Notes: a model not told the origin generated them from the sequence alone. Positions 27,007-35,703 are shown, counted from the stretch's first letter. The stretch: 53,457 nt of DNA from an uncultured Lactobacillus sp. (GCF_910589175.1 NZ_CAJURR010000016.1:1-53457); one strand, 5' to 3'. Numbers and translations: made by a program.

Positions 27007-27100
27007 TCTCTCTTATAGGCAAATTAGCTAGGAATAAAAAAATGGAAGTAGCTTATCTTAAGCTGGCTACCTCCACTTTTATTAATTATCTATTTTATTT
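27007..27100. repeat. Direct repeat copy A (left flank of the hydrolase operon)
   Basis: About 94 bp that match copy B at 29790-29885 at roughly 85% or better by eye. Shared blocks include AATGGAAGTAGCTTAT and TTTTATTAA. On the minus strand the segment ends with codons reading NKIDN-stop, like the NKINS-stop of the UvrA paralogue in copy B, followed by the same terminator. It looks like the tail of a second uvrA-like gene. Confidence 0.75.
27033..27081 (-). terminator. Terminator within repeat copy A
   Basis: On the minus strand GTGGAGGTAGC and GCTACTTCCAT form a stem followed by seven T residues. It is about 100 nt downstream of the hydrolase gene at 27184 and is the only terminator for that operon. 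Confidence 0.82.
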
Positions 27101-27183
27101 TTTCTCTTTATACAACAACTTGGCCTAGCTAATCGTTTATGTGATCATCATCCTTTTAGATTGACATCCTAATACTATAAATT

Positions 27184-28146
27184 CTATTGAAGACTATTTC
27201 TAAGAAAAGCATCTATTTTATTAAAAGGAATAACGTCAATATTGTCATAAAAATCAATATGTTGGCCTTTGGGTTCAATATCTAATTTTTTTGGTTCTTT
27301 TAATCTCTTGTAAGTATCTAACGTAAATTGCTTTGAATGTGCTTCTTCACTTGTAATCATTAAGACTGGACGAGGAGAAATTTCATTAATTCTATCTGTT
27401 GCTTCAAAATTCATGAATGATAAATTCGAAACATCGGTAATATTAGTTAAAGCATGTTTATGCCAGCCACGTTTAGTGCCATAAAAACTAAAAAATTCAG
27501 ATTGAACTGGTGGTAAATTTGCAGGAATAGAATCTTGAGGTTCAGTTGGATAATTAAGTTGATATTTCGTCGGATCAGTAGTACGAAGCTTACTAAACGT
27601 AATTAATTGCTTATTTCTCTCTTCTCCCGTCGTCTGCCCAGCTAAACGGGGAATATCATACATTACGCTTGTAACTACAGCTTTAATTCTTGCGTCTTGA
27701 GCTGCAGCCCCCAGTGCAAACCCACCACTAGCACATATACCAATTGCAGCAATTTTATCTTCATCTACAAAATCAAGAGTAGTCAAATAATCAACAGCTG
27801 CTGAAAAATCTTCTAAATACGTATCTGGAGATCCAGTATACCTTGGTTCTCCACCACTATATCCGTGATATGCAAGATCAAATGCTATAATCACATAACC
27901 ATATTTTGCCAATTGATTAGCATAAACACCAGGGCCTTGTTCTTTAACTCCGCCAAATGGTGGTCCAATAACTAACCCAACATTCTTTTTATTGAGATCG
28001 AGATTCTTTTTATAGTACAAATCTGCTGCAATTTCTATTCCATATCTCGTATAGTAAGACACTTTTTTACGAATTACATCTTTATCCAGTTCAAAAATAT
28101 AATGATCATTTTCTTGAGTTATTTGTGTAGGAGATATTTTATTCAT
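27184..28146 (-). CDS. Alpha/beta hydrolase (dienelactone hydrolase / YcjY-like)
   Basis: Cytosolic hydrolase of 320 residues without a signal peptide. The oxyanion region is VIGPPFGGVKEQGPG, the strand after it is YVIIAFDLAYHGYSGG, and the nucleophile elbow is AAIGICASGGFALGAA near residue 140. In that elbow Cys (GICAS), as in dienelactone hydrolase, or the following Ser could be the nucleophile. Later are PVLMITSEEAHSKQF and the candidate catalytic His in EPKGQHIDFYD. It is the last gene of a three-gene operon with two lipoproteins (21-nt gap). Substrate unknown; members often sit with aldo/keto reductases and cyclophilin-like proteins. Confidence 0.88.
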   Translation of the reverse strand: MNKISPTQITQENDHYIFELDKDVIRKKVSYYTRYGIEIAADLYYKKNLDLNKKNVGLVIGPPFGGVKEQGPGVYANQLAKYGYVIIAFDLAYHGYSGGEPRYTGSPDTYLEDFSAAVDYLTTLDFVDEDKIAAIGICASGGFALGAAAQDARIKAVVTSVMYDIPRLAGQTTGEERNKQLITFSKLRTTDPTKYQLNYPTEPQDSIPANLPPVQSEFFSFYGTKRGWHKHALTNITDVSNLSFMNFEATDRINEISPRPVLMITSEEAHSKQFTLDTYKRLKEPKKLDIEPKGQHIDFYDNIDVIPFNKIDAFLRNSLQ

Positions 28147-28167
28147 ATCTTTATCCTCCGTATCTAT

Positions 28168-28659
28168 TTAGTTACGAGTAATTCTTACTCTTGTGTTTTC
28201 CTTCATATTCCTAATTGTTTTTAAAGATTTCATAGAATCAAATTTACCTATAATATGAATCCCTTCATAATACGACTCTGTTCCATAATAAAAAACAATT
28301 CTTTGATCTGGAGACCAGTAACCAATGCTACCTTTGGTACCAGCATGTCCCTTTGGCATCCCCTTAGTTGATAAACCATGATGTAAATCTGCAATCTTTT
28401 CAGGATAATCAGACATAAAAGTTCTAAATGATAAGGTCACAGGTAATTCATTTCTAAATTGTCTAGCAGCTGCTGAATTATTCAAATGTGCTTTAATTAT
28501 TTGACCATTAACTCTAATACTAATAGGATATTCGCTCTTCCTCTTTATGTTACTAATATTTGTCTGATCTTCAGACCTATTTTGTACATTCTTTGAACAT
28601 GCGACAGTTCCAAATATTAAAGCTAACGTTATCATTGTAAAAGAAAATAGTTTTTTCAT
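28168..28659 (-). CDS. Lipoprotein with a cyclophilin-like fold domain
   Basis: The 163-residue product begins with a lipoprotein signal, MKKLFSFTMITLALIFGTVAC, with lipidation expected on Cys21 (lipobox GTVAC). After a polar linker the domain runs from ISIRVNGQIIKAHL to the end and matches the bacterial cyclophilin-like fold family, including SFRTFMSDYPEKIADL, then KGSIGYWSPDQRIVFYYG and HIIGKFDSMKSL. These domains are not proven isomerases, and their role is unclear. Most family members are cytosolic or single-domain; a surface-anchored form between two hydrolases is notable. Middle gene of the operon, with gaps of 25 and 21 nt. Confidence 0.85.
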   Translation of the reverse strand: MKKLFSFTMITLALIFGTVACSKNVQNRSEDQTNISNIKRKSEYPISIRVNGQIIKAHLNNSAAARQFRNELPVTLSFRTFMSDYPEKIADLHHGLSTKGMPKGHAGTKGSIGYWSPDQRIVFYYGTESYYEGIHIIGKFDSMKSLKTIRNMKENTRVRITRN

Positions 28660-28684
28660 ATATTACCTCAGATTAAAAATCAAT

Positions 28685-29566
28685 TTACTTTAATTTGTTA
28701 ATAAATTGATCCATATATTCAATTGCTTGCTTCCGGTCACTTCCATCAAAATCGTGTCCTGCGTTTGGCAAAACTTTCAAAGTTGAATTTTTAAAATTAT
28801 TATTAGCTTTACGTGCATATCTGACTGGAACTATATCATCCTGTTCTCCATGTACAACTAAAACAGGGCCACTAAACTTCGTTGCTGCTTTGGTAATATC
28901 CATTTTAAACAAATTCTTGTAGTATGTTTTTCCAAGAGGAATCCCGAAGAGTTCAGGATGATTTGGTACTTGTGTATAAGAATGATATCGTGATTTAGCA
29001 TTATCAGTTATTGAAAATGCTGGATACATAAGTACTAAAGCCGAAATATGTTTAGGGTGTCTTGAGGCAGTCAAGGCAGTAACTGCACCACCTTGACTTG
29101 CTCCTACTAGTAAGATGTTATTTTTTTGAACATCATTTCTTTGTCTTACAGCTTGTATTATCTTGAGTAAATCAGCTTCTTCGGTAAAGATAGACATCTC
29201 AGTAGTCTTACGCCCAGTACTTTTTCCATCTAAAGATCCACCCGGAAAGTCATAAACATATGTAAAATAACCACGATGAGCTAAATTTTTTGCATATGGT
29301 TTCATTTGATCCTCTGTACCACCAAACCCGTGTGATAAAATTGCTACTCGCATCTTTTTCTCACGATAATTCTTAGGGCGATAAATATGACCATAAATTA
29401 TTTCTTTTCCATTCCTTATGCGCCAAACTTGAGAGGAAATTTGTGAATAAGTTTGGTCATTACTTGAGTTAGCATTAGAATGTCTACTTTGTTTGGTACA
29501 GGCAACCGTAAATAATAATATACTGATTAGTAATGCGAAAATTGAAGCTTTTTTAGTTTTTTTCAT
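28685..29566 (-). CDS. Lipid-anchored alpha/beta hydrolase
   Basis: Surface hydrolase of 293 residues. The signal MKKTKKASIFALLISILLF ends in the lipobox FTVAC with lipidation Cys23. The catalytic triad is visible: Ser in LVGASQGGAVTAL (GxSxG), Asp in VVHGEQDDIVPVRYA and His in VLPNAGHDFDG. The oxyanion motif is LSHGFGGTEDQ. It resembles esterases and feruloyl or acyl hydrolases of the BD-FAE/YqkD type. First gene of the operon, with the promoter in the 29.6 kb intergenic region. Combined with the cytosolic partner at 27184, it suggests outside cleavage followed by inside processing of an ester or acylated substrate; this is inference. Confidence 0.9.
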   Translation of the reverse strand: MKKTKKASIFALLISILLFTVACTKQSRHSNANSSNDQTYSQISSQVWRIRNGKEIIYGHIYRPKNYREKKMRVAILSHGFGGTEDQMKPYAKNLAHRGYFTYVYDFPGGSLDGKSTGRKTTEMSIFTEEADLLKIIQAVRQRNDVQKNNILLVGASQGGAVTALTASRHPKHISALVLMYPAFSITDNAKSRYHSYTQVPNHPELFGIPLGKTYYKNLFKMDITKAATKFSGPVLVVHGEQDDIVPVRYARKANNNFKNSTLKVLPNAGHDFDGSDRKQAIEYMDQFINKLK

Positions 29567-29789
29567 AGTGAGAGTTCCTTTTATTTCAATCTTATTGAAG
29601 CTACAGAAATAAATTCCCTATTCTAAATGGATATTTCTGCTCTTTCCTTTAAGCTTAAGTTCATATCTAAATTATAGTTACCTTCTGATTGTATGTTAAA
29701 TATTTAATAGCTTTAACAAAATATAGATAGATTTACATATTGGGTATCACTATTTAGCTATTTGTTAAAACTTTACATATATCTCAGCT
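29567..29789. other. Upstream region of the hydrolase operon
   Basis: AT-rich DNA without a gene. It contains a short perfect palindrome TTCAATcttATTGAA (29585-29599) immediately upstream of the first hydrolase gene's ribosome site, a possible operator. No clear -35/-10 pair was assigned. Confidence 0.4.
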
Positions 29790-29885
29790 TCTCTTTTTAC
29801 ACAAATTACTTAGGAATATAAAAAATGGAAGTAGCTTATTTTTAAGGTGGCTACTTCCATTTTTATTAACTGTTTATTTTATTTA
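29790..29885. repeat. Direct repeat copy B (right flank of the hydrolase operon)
   Basis: Partner of copy A at 27007-27100. It spans the last codons (NKINS-stop), the stop and the terminator of the uvrA-like gene, and about 30 bp beyond. The repeats bracket a 2.7-kb segment that holds exactly the three-gene operon and its upstream region. Confidence 0.75.
29817..29866 (-). terminator. Terminator of the uvrA-like gene (in repeat copy B)
   Basis: AAAATGGAAGTAGC and GCTACTTCCATTTT form a long stem directly after the stop codon at 29866, with T residues on the minus strand. Confidence 0.85.
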
Positions 29886-32388
29886 ATTTAAACTGATCTA
29901 CATAGTCTGCTAAATATTTTACTGTCAGACTTTGCGGATCTTTAATTAATTCTAATGGTCTACCTTTAGCCACTAGCTTTCCTCCATTTTCACCACCACG
30001 TGGCCCTAAATCAAGCATGTAGTCAGTATTAACGATTAAGTTAAGATCATGCGTAATAGTAATTATAGTTGCGCCTTGATCAATAAGTTTTTGCATTACA
30101 TGAACTAATACCTTTACATCTAATGGATGCAAACCAATAGTAGGTTCGTCAAAAACAAATAGGGTATCGTCTTGTCTCTGACTTAAGTGCGTTACTAATT
30201 TTAATCTCTGCGCTTCCCCACCAGACAAAGTTGGTGTACTTTCTCCTAAGTGTAAATAATCAAGACCTACTTCTTTCAACAAAAGTAGATCACGTTCAAT
30301 TTTTGGAACTTCTTTAAAAATTGGAATGGCTTCATTTATATCTAAGTTAAGAACATCAACAATTGAAAGATCATGCCATTTAACTTTCTGAATTTTTTGA
30401 TTATATCTATCTCCATGGCAGGTAGGACAGGTTTGTTGCATATCAGGCAGAAACTGGATGTCTAAGGTAACGATTCCCGTACCACCACAAGTTGGACAAG
30501 CTCCTTCTTTATTATTATAAGAGAAATAGCTTGGAGTATAATGCTTTTCTTTGGCTAAAGGCTGCTGAGCAAAGAGCTTACGCAAATTATCCATAATTGA
30601 AGTGTAAGTTGCGACTGTTGAACGCGTACTCTTTCCAATTGGAGAAGCATCAACACTTACAACATGACGCACAGGAGAATTAAATTCTTTAACTTGCTTT
30701 GGCAAAGGCTGACCTTTATCTTGTGCCTTAATTGCTGGAACAATGGAATCTAAAATCAAACTAGTCTTTCCTGCTCCTGAAAAGCCAGTTACAGCAGTAA
30801 TTTGATTTACAGGAATTCCACCCTTAATATCATGTAAATTAAAATAATGATCTACTTCAAAAGTAATTTGTTCGGAATTAACTTTATCACTAACTTTACG
30901 AGCCATTAAATTAGCTTTGCCATCTAAATAAGGCGCAATTAAAGATTGAGAATCTTTTTCAATTTCTACAGGAGTGCCTTGATCCAAAATTTCTCCTCCA
31001 GCTTCACCAGAACCAGGACCAATTTCAATAATTTCATCAGCTGCTTTTATAATATCAACGTTATGATCAACGACCACAAGAGAATTACCTTGTGCAACTA
31101 ATTTTCGCAATACTTTAATTAATCCATCAACATTAGCAGGATGTAATCCAATTGAAGGTTCATCTAAAACGTATAAAACTCCAGTAGTTTCTGTACGTAA
31201 AGTTCTAGCAAGTTGGATTCTTTGTAATTCACCAGTAGACAAGGTATTCCCAGCTCGTGCCATGGTTAAATAATCTAATCCTAAATCCAGTAATGGCTGC
31301 AAATTATTAATAAATTCATTGAGTAGGGCTTTAGCCATGGGATGCATATTTTCTGGCAGACTAGCGAGAACTTCTTTACTCCATTTAGGCAAATCGCCTA
31401 GTTGCATATGTTGAACTTGATCAATATTTTTTCCATTAACTAACTGATTAAGTAGTTCTGGACAAAGACGCGTTCCATGACAAACGGGACAAGTTGAATA
31501 AGTAAAAAATTCTGCAAGACGTTTCTGTGCTCGTTCACTTTTACTACTTTCAGCTGATTTTAAAACGGCTTGATGCGCATTTTCATATAAAGCATTAAAA
31601 TTATGAAAAACTCGACCGGTTCCTGACAACAAATCCATCTGGTACTTCTTTTCAGGACCATTTAAAACAAAATCTTTCTCTTTCTCAGTTAAATCCTTAT
31701 AAGGAATGTCAATTCTAACGCCCGCATGTTCAGCCACATTTGGCATAAAGTTCCTTCCAGGTAAATTCCAAGAAGCTACCGCACCGTCCCTAATTGAAAG
31801 ATTGGGATCGGCAATTAACTTACTTTCGTCTAATTGCCGTACTTTACCAGTTCCACTGCAACGCTCACAAGCTCCATCAGAATTAAAAGAAAAATCTTCC
31901 GCACTTGGAACGTGAAACTTTACATCACAAGTTGGACAAGTGACCTGCCCCATTTCTTCGCCCGACTTAGACATAGCTTCAGCAATAGCTAAACTTGGGG
32001 CTACACGATGTCCATTAGGACAGACAGGTGAACCTAATCTAGAAAAGATAAGCCTTAAGACATTAAAAGTTTCAGTAGTTGTTCCAACAGTCGCTCGTTC
32101 ATTAGGAACACTTGGTCTCTGGCGCAGGGCTAAGGCAGATGGAATATGTTTTACACTAGTTACATCCGCTTGCGCACCTTGCTTAATCCGTCGACGCATA
32201 TAGGTAGATAGAGCGTCCAAGTAGCGCCGCGACCCTTCTTCATATAAAATTCCCATTGCCAGGGATGACTTTCCTGACCCCGAAAGTCCTGAAATAGCTA
32301 CAAACTTATGAAGTGGGATATCTACATTAATATTCTTTAAGTTATGAACACGCCCACCACGAACTTCAATCTTTTTTGGGACTGCCAT
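29866..32388 (-). CDS. Short UvrA paralogue (excinuclease-type ABC ATPase)
   Basis: Double ABC ATPase of 840 residues, about 100 shorter than housekeeping UvrA. Domain 1 has Walker A ISGLSGSGKSSLAMG, and its signature is TLSTGELQRIQLARTL followed by LYVLDEPSIGLHP. Domain 2 has TGFSGAGKTSLILDS, LSGGEAQRLKLVTHL and LFVFDEPTIGLHP. Zinc knuckles are CPTCDVKFHV with CERCSGTG, and CPTCGGTG with CPTCHGDR. The reduced size suggests loss of part of the UvrB-binding and insertion regions. Such paralogues occur in producers and targets of DNA-binding drugs and may remove bound drugs or act in resistance. Its role here is unknown. Its 3' end is inside repeat copy B. Confidence 0.9.
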   Translation of the reverse strand: MAVPKKIEVRGGRVHNLKNINVDIPLHKFVAISGLSGSGKSSLAMGILYEEGSRRYLDALSTYMRRRIKQGAQADVTSVKHIPSALALRQRPSVPNERATVGTTTETFNVLRLIFSRLGSPVCPNGHRVAPSLAIAEAMSKSGEEMGQVTCPTCDVKFHVPSAEDFSFNSDGACERCSGTGKVRQLDESKLIADPNLSIRDGAVASWNLPGRNFMPNVAEHAGVRIDIPYKDLTEKEKDFVLNGPEKKYQMDLLSGTGRVFHNFNALYENAHQAVLKSAESSKSERAQKRLAEFFTYSTCPVCHGTRLCPELLNQLVNGKNIDQVQHMQLGDLPKWSKEVLASLPENMHPMAKALLNEFINNLQPLLDLGLDYLTMARAGNTLSTGELQRIQLARTLRTETTGVLYVLDEPSIGLHPANVDGLIKVLRKLVAQGNSLVVVDHNVDIIKAADEIIEIGPGSGEAGGEILDQGTPVEIEKDSQSLIAPYLDGKANLMARKVSDKVNSEQITFEVDHYFNLHDIKGGIPVNQITAVTGFSGAGKTSLILDSIVPAIKAQDKGQPLPKQVKEFNSPVRHVVSVDASPIGKSTRSTVATYTSIMDNLRKLFAQQPLAKEKHYTPSYFSYNNKEGACPTCGGTGIVTLDIQFLPDMQQTCPTCHGDRYNQKIQKVKWHDLSIVDVLNLDINEAIPIFKEVPKIERDLLLLKEVGLDYLHLGESTPTLSGGEAQRLKLVTHLSQRQDDTLFVFDEPTIGLHPLDVKVLVHVMQKLIDQGATIITITHDLNLIVNTDYMLDLGPRGGENGGKLVAKGRPLELIKDPQSLTVKYLADYVDQFKLNKINS

Positions 32389-32550
32389 TTTATTTCCTTC
32401 TTTATCATTTTTATAATTGAGATAATTTGTACCTATATTATAGGAAACTTTTTACTCAGTTGTTAAACTTTTGTTTTCATATATATTATGTGTAGTTTTT
32501 TCTTACAATATAGAATTATTCGTTCTCTCCAACAACTTCTTCCGAACTGA

Positions 32551-32600
32551 AAAAAGTTATAAAAAGTTATAAAATTAAGCGAAAGTTATAAAAAGTTATA
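32551..32600 (+). repeat. Four phased copies of AAAAAGTTAT before the AAA ATPase
   Basis: Repeats of (A)AAAAGTTAT lie at 32551-32560, 32561-32570, about 32581-32590 and 32591-32600. The GTTAT cores start at 32556, 32566, 32585 and 32595, i.e. 10, 19 and 10 bp apart, close to one and two helical turns. The array ends directly at the ribosome site AGAGGCG and the ATG at 32618. It could be an operator or iteron-like binding site. Confidence 0.7.
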
Positions 32601-32617
32601 AAAAGAGGCGTAACTAA

Positions 32618-33723
32618 ATGGAAAATCCTTTTAATCCTAATTTTGGAAAAATGCCTAGTGTTTTCTTAAATCGTGACTCATTAACTCAACGTATAGTTAA
32701 TGAATTAAATAGAGTGGACTCGCCTTTTCAAACATCCCTTCTTTACGGACAACGTGGTTCGGGAAAAACTACATTGATGACAGAAGTTTCTAACTTAATA
32801 AGTAAAGATAAAAATTGGTTAGTAATTAATTTAGTTCTAGATGATGATCTCTTAATCTCCCTAATAAATCAATTACAACGACATCTTCTTAATTTGAAGA
32901 TTATAAAAAACATCGACCTAAAGATGAACTTCTTTGGACTAGATATGAGCGCTAGTTTTCATCAAGAGACTGAATTTAATTTTCAATTATTATTTCAAGA
33001 TGCCTTAGAGAAACTAACGAAAAAAGGGTTTCATGTTTTAATTAACATTGACGAAGTACATTTAACATCATTATTAAAAAAGTTTGCTAGTTGTTATCAA
33101 ATTATGATTCGAAACAATCTTAATGTTTCTTTACTTATGGCAGGTTTACCAGAAAATGTTTCAGAAATTCAAAATTATGCTGTTCTTACCTTTCTATTGC
33201 GTGCCAATCGAATCGTTTTGAATCGAATCCTTTAGATATTGAAAGTATAAAAAATAGTTATCAGCACATTTTTAGTAAAGCTGGCTATACATTTTCGACT
33301 GAAACTCTTTTATATATGACTAAACAAACTCAAGGATTTGCTTATGCTTTTCAATTATTGGGCTATCATTTGTGGGAAGAAATCATTCATTCCTCCAATA
33401 AGACGATTTCTATATCTGATATAAACCGCATTTTAGACATCTATATTAGTGAATTAAATAGAAATGTTTACTTCAAAGTTTATAGCGACATGTCTGAGCG
33501 TGAAAAAGAATTTGTACAAGCTATGGTTAAATCTAAGCAACACAAGGTTAAAAGTCAGGTTATTGGTAATCTTAGGAAAAAAGGACCTAATTACATTGCT
33601 GTCTATCGCCGGAAATTAATTGATGACCAAATTATTAAACCGAATGGTTATGGCTATGTTAGCTTTTTATTGCCCTACTTCGATAAATTTGTTGAACAAG
33701 AGATGATTTTAGATAAATTTTAA
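32618..33723 (+). pseudogene. AAA ATPase (archaeal ATPase / ORC-like), frameshifted
   Basis: Would encode about 367 residues. Part 1 (32618-33235) has Walker A LLYGQRGSGKTTLMT near residue 44 and Walker B HVLINIDEVHL near 145. Its frame ends AVLTFLLRANRIVLNRIL then stop. Part 2 continues as NPLDIESIKNSYQHIFSKAG through an intact C-terminal winged-helix-like end to 33723. The joint reads TTGAATCGAATCCTTTAG; removing a 5-nt copy CGAAT restores L-N-P-L-D. So a 5-nt tandem duplication at about 33221-33228 breaks the gene. Function unknown; this ATPase type is common as a single accessory gene in lactobacilli. Could be a real pseudogene or a switchable site. Confidence 0.87.
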
Positions 33724-33792
33724 AATTCATCTAGAATTTTTTAGGTTTAAACTTGTGAAAGATAAAATCTTATCAACCCTAAATAACAAATC

Positions 33793-33830
33793 AAAACGGG
33801 TGGAGCCAATCAACTTCACCCGTTTTACTT
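33793..33830. terminator. Bidirectional terminator between the AAA gene and bsh
   Basis: AAAACGGGTGGAG pairs with CTTCACCCGTTTT (one wobble), with A/T flanks on both sides between convergent genes. Confidence 0.88.
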
Positions 33831-33868
33831 TGTTAAAATTTACTACTAAATTAATTTTAAACTAACTT

Positions 33869-34846
33869 TTAATTTTCAAATTTAATGGCTTGATCCTTAA
33901 ATAATTCATAGGTAATCAAATCAGAAGTATCTAAATTTTCATTATTCATATCCACAGCATTAATTTGGTTATTATCGTAAGTAGTAAAGTATAAAATTCC
34001 CTTATCCAAATTCATACAGTCTGAATACATGGTAAATTCAAATACATTATCTTCAACTTCATCTGTACCCTTTGCTTGTTCAACTGAATGTAAGATATGG
34101 AAGAAATTAGTTACATTTTCAACTTCATCATTACCTTTTGGAGAATGTGCTAATACAAAAGATGCCTTAATAAAGCGAGAATTTGAATCTGTTCCGCCTG
34201 GTAAATGATGAGTCCCTAATCCGCGACTATACAGATTAATGTCTGCATTAGGTACAAGTGTATTTTTAGGTTGAGCTGGAGAAACTGAGGCAAAGTTAGC
34301 CAAGGTTTCAACCTGAGCTGGAAAGACAGGATTATTTGTTAAAGTATTAACTAGGTTGTCATAAACGTGTAAACCAGTTTCTGTTGATTCAATAACTATA
34401 CTCTTACCACTTTTATCACCCATTAACCAATGAAGAGTAGTCACTGGTAAATCTTTAGAGAAACTTTCATTAGTAATATTAGTTTCAGACAATAATTTCT
34501 TTACATCTTCGATAGTTTCGCAATTACTTAGTAAATATGGGATCAGTTCAAAAGAAGTAACATTCTTTTTACTTTCATCTACAGAAAAATATTTACCAGG
34601 ACCAGTGAAATTTAATCCGGCTATCCCTAGTCCCTTTTCATTGATAGCATCACAATATAATGGATAGTCATTGGCGACTACTGAAACACCGATCATTGCA
34701 TAATGAGTATCTTGTGTTGGTAAATGTCGATAATTAAGTTGATAATTTCTAGGAGTAATTACCACTTTCTGACCATAGGCAATTTCATAATCTAAATTTC
34801 TACCAAAATAATTATCTTTTGGACTATATAAAATTGATGTACACAT
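33869..34846 (-). CDS. bsh: Conjugated bile salt hydrolase (choloylglycine hydrolase)
   Basis: Ntn-hydrolase that cuts glycine or taurine from bile acids in the cytosol, a gut-adaptation trait. The product has 325 residues and starts MCTSILYS, so Cys2 becomes the N-terminal nucleophile after Met removal. Other active-site residues are in place: Arg16 and Asp19 (YFGRNLDYE), Asn in AGLNFTGPG, Asn in LTNNPVFP and Arg in GGTDSNSRF. Penicillin V acylase is the close alternative, but the sequence is of the lactobacillus bile salt hydrolase type. ATG 34846 has GAAGGGAAC upstream. It is a single gene. Confidence 0.93.
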   Translation of the reverse strand: MCTSILYSPKDNYFGRNLDYEIAYGQKVVITPRNYQLNYRHLPTQDTHYAMIGVSVVANDYPLYCDAINEKGLGIAGLNFTGPGKYFSVDESKKNVTSFELIPYLLSNCETIEDVKKLLSETNITNESFSKDLPVTTLHWLMGDKSGKSIVIESTETGLHVYDNLVNTLTNNPVFPAQVETLANFASVSPAQPKNTLVPNADINLYSRGLGTHHLPGGTDSNSRFIKASFVLAHSPKGNDEVENVTNFFHILHSVEQAKGTDEVEDNVFEFTMYSDCMNLDKGILYFTTYDNNQINAVDMNNENLDTSDLITYELFKDQAIKFEN

Positions 34847-35120
34847 CTTAGTTCCCTTCTCTTCTCAAAAATGTTTTCACCTTCTATTGTAGTCTTAAAA
34901 TGCAATAAATTCCTTTAGCTTGTCTTATATGCAACTTTAAATAAAAAAATAGAACATGAATTAAGAAGAGTAACCTTTATTCTCATACGCTAAGTACATA
35001 GTATTTTTTACTACTTACTAAGAAAAAGTTAACTTTCGCTAAAAATATCTACCTATTTCACCATTAATTATTCACATCTCCCAAATAAACTTGTTGTCGA
35101 ATGGAGGTGATAACAGTTAC

Positions 35121-35594
35121 ATGAAAAGTGTCAGAAAAACAATTAAGCTCTTTCTTCTATTAGGTCTTAATACTTATAAGAATAATCCTACTGTTCGCAT
35201 GGCTACTAACGATTCAATTAGTACATTAAAGGAAAAAATATCAACCTTAGACGCTAGCGATCTTAATCCATTAAAAATAGTTCCACCTAAAGTTTCCGAT
35301 CGACCTTCTGATCAGACGCCATCCTCAGAATCAGATAACCAATAGCCAAATCAGCCAGTAACTTCTAATTCTAATGAAGGGCAGAATCACGAGACTTCCA
35401 GCAACCAGACTTGGAACCATGCTAAAGCAAATGTCTTTATTGATATTTCAAATAATGATGAACTAGGTCATGCAATCGGCTTGTAACATACTAATCCAGC
35501 TTCTGTAATGTATCCGGCAGGCTCATATTATTCTATTCAAGAGCAAGATATTAATGCAGCTAGAGATTTATACAAATCTGCATATGTAGCATAA
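35121..35594 (+). pseudogene. Secreted zinc metallopeptidase (matrixin-like), decayed
   Basis: The one reading frame from ATG 35121 starts MKSVRKTIKLFLLLGLNTYK, a secretion-like N-terminus, followed by a polar Ser/Pro-rich linker. Stops occur at 35343 (TAG) and 35484 (TAA) before the final TAA at 35592. The last part reads NDELGHAIGL-stop-HTNPASVMYPAGSYYSIQEQ, which is the zinc motif HExxHxxGxxH of matrixin-like peptidases. Its first His is Asp, and a stop replaces the residue before the third His. The segment before the motif is also too short for a catalytic domain, so an internal deletion is likely. A full GGAGGTGAT ribosome site remains at 35103-35111. Confidence 0.82.
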
Positions 35595-35647
35595 AAAGTG
35601 TTTCGTAAACAAGTCTTAATTTGATTTAAAACATGACTCTTTAGAAA

Positions 35648-35703
35648 GTAAAAGCACTGATATATCAACGTTTATTTAACGATGATTATCAGTGCTTTAT
35701 TTT
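35648..35703. terminator. Bidirectional terminator before the methyltransferase
   Basis: AAAGCACTGATA pairs with TATCAGTGCTTT across a long loop, with T-runs on both sides. It serves the methyltransferase on the minus strand and the dead peptidase on the plus strand. Confidence 0.8.

Noticed and set aside
34985..35025. Imperfect inverted repeat near the bsh upstream region (CTAAGTACATAGTA and TACTACTTACTAAG)
   Set aside because: The arms match only in part and have no T-run, so neither a terminator nor a clear operator is supported.
35600..35645. Possible small gene after the dead metallopeptidase
   Set aside because: No open frame of useful length; only AT-rich spacer before a terminator.
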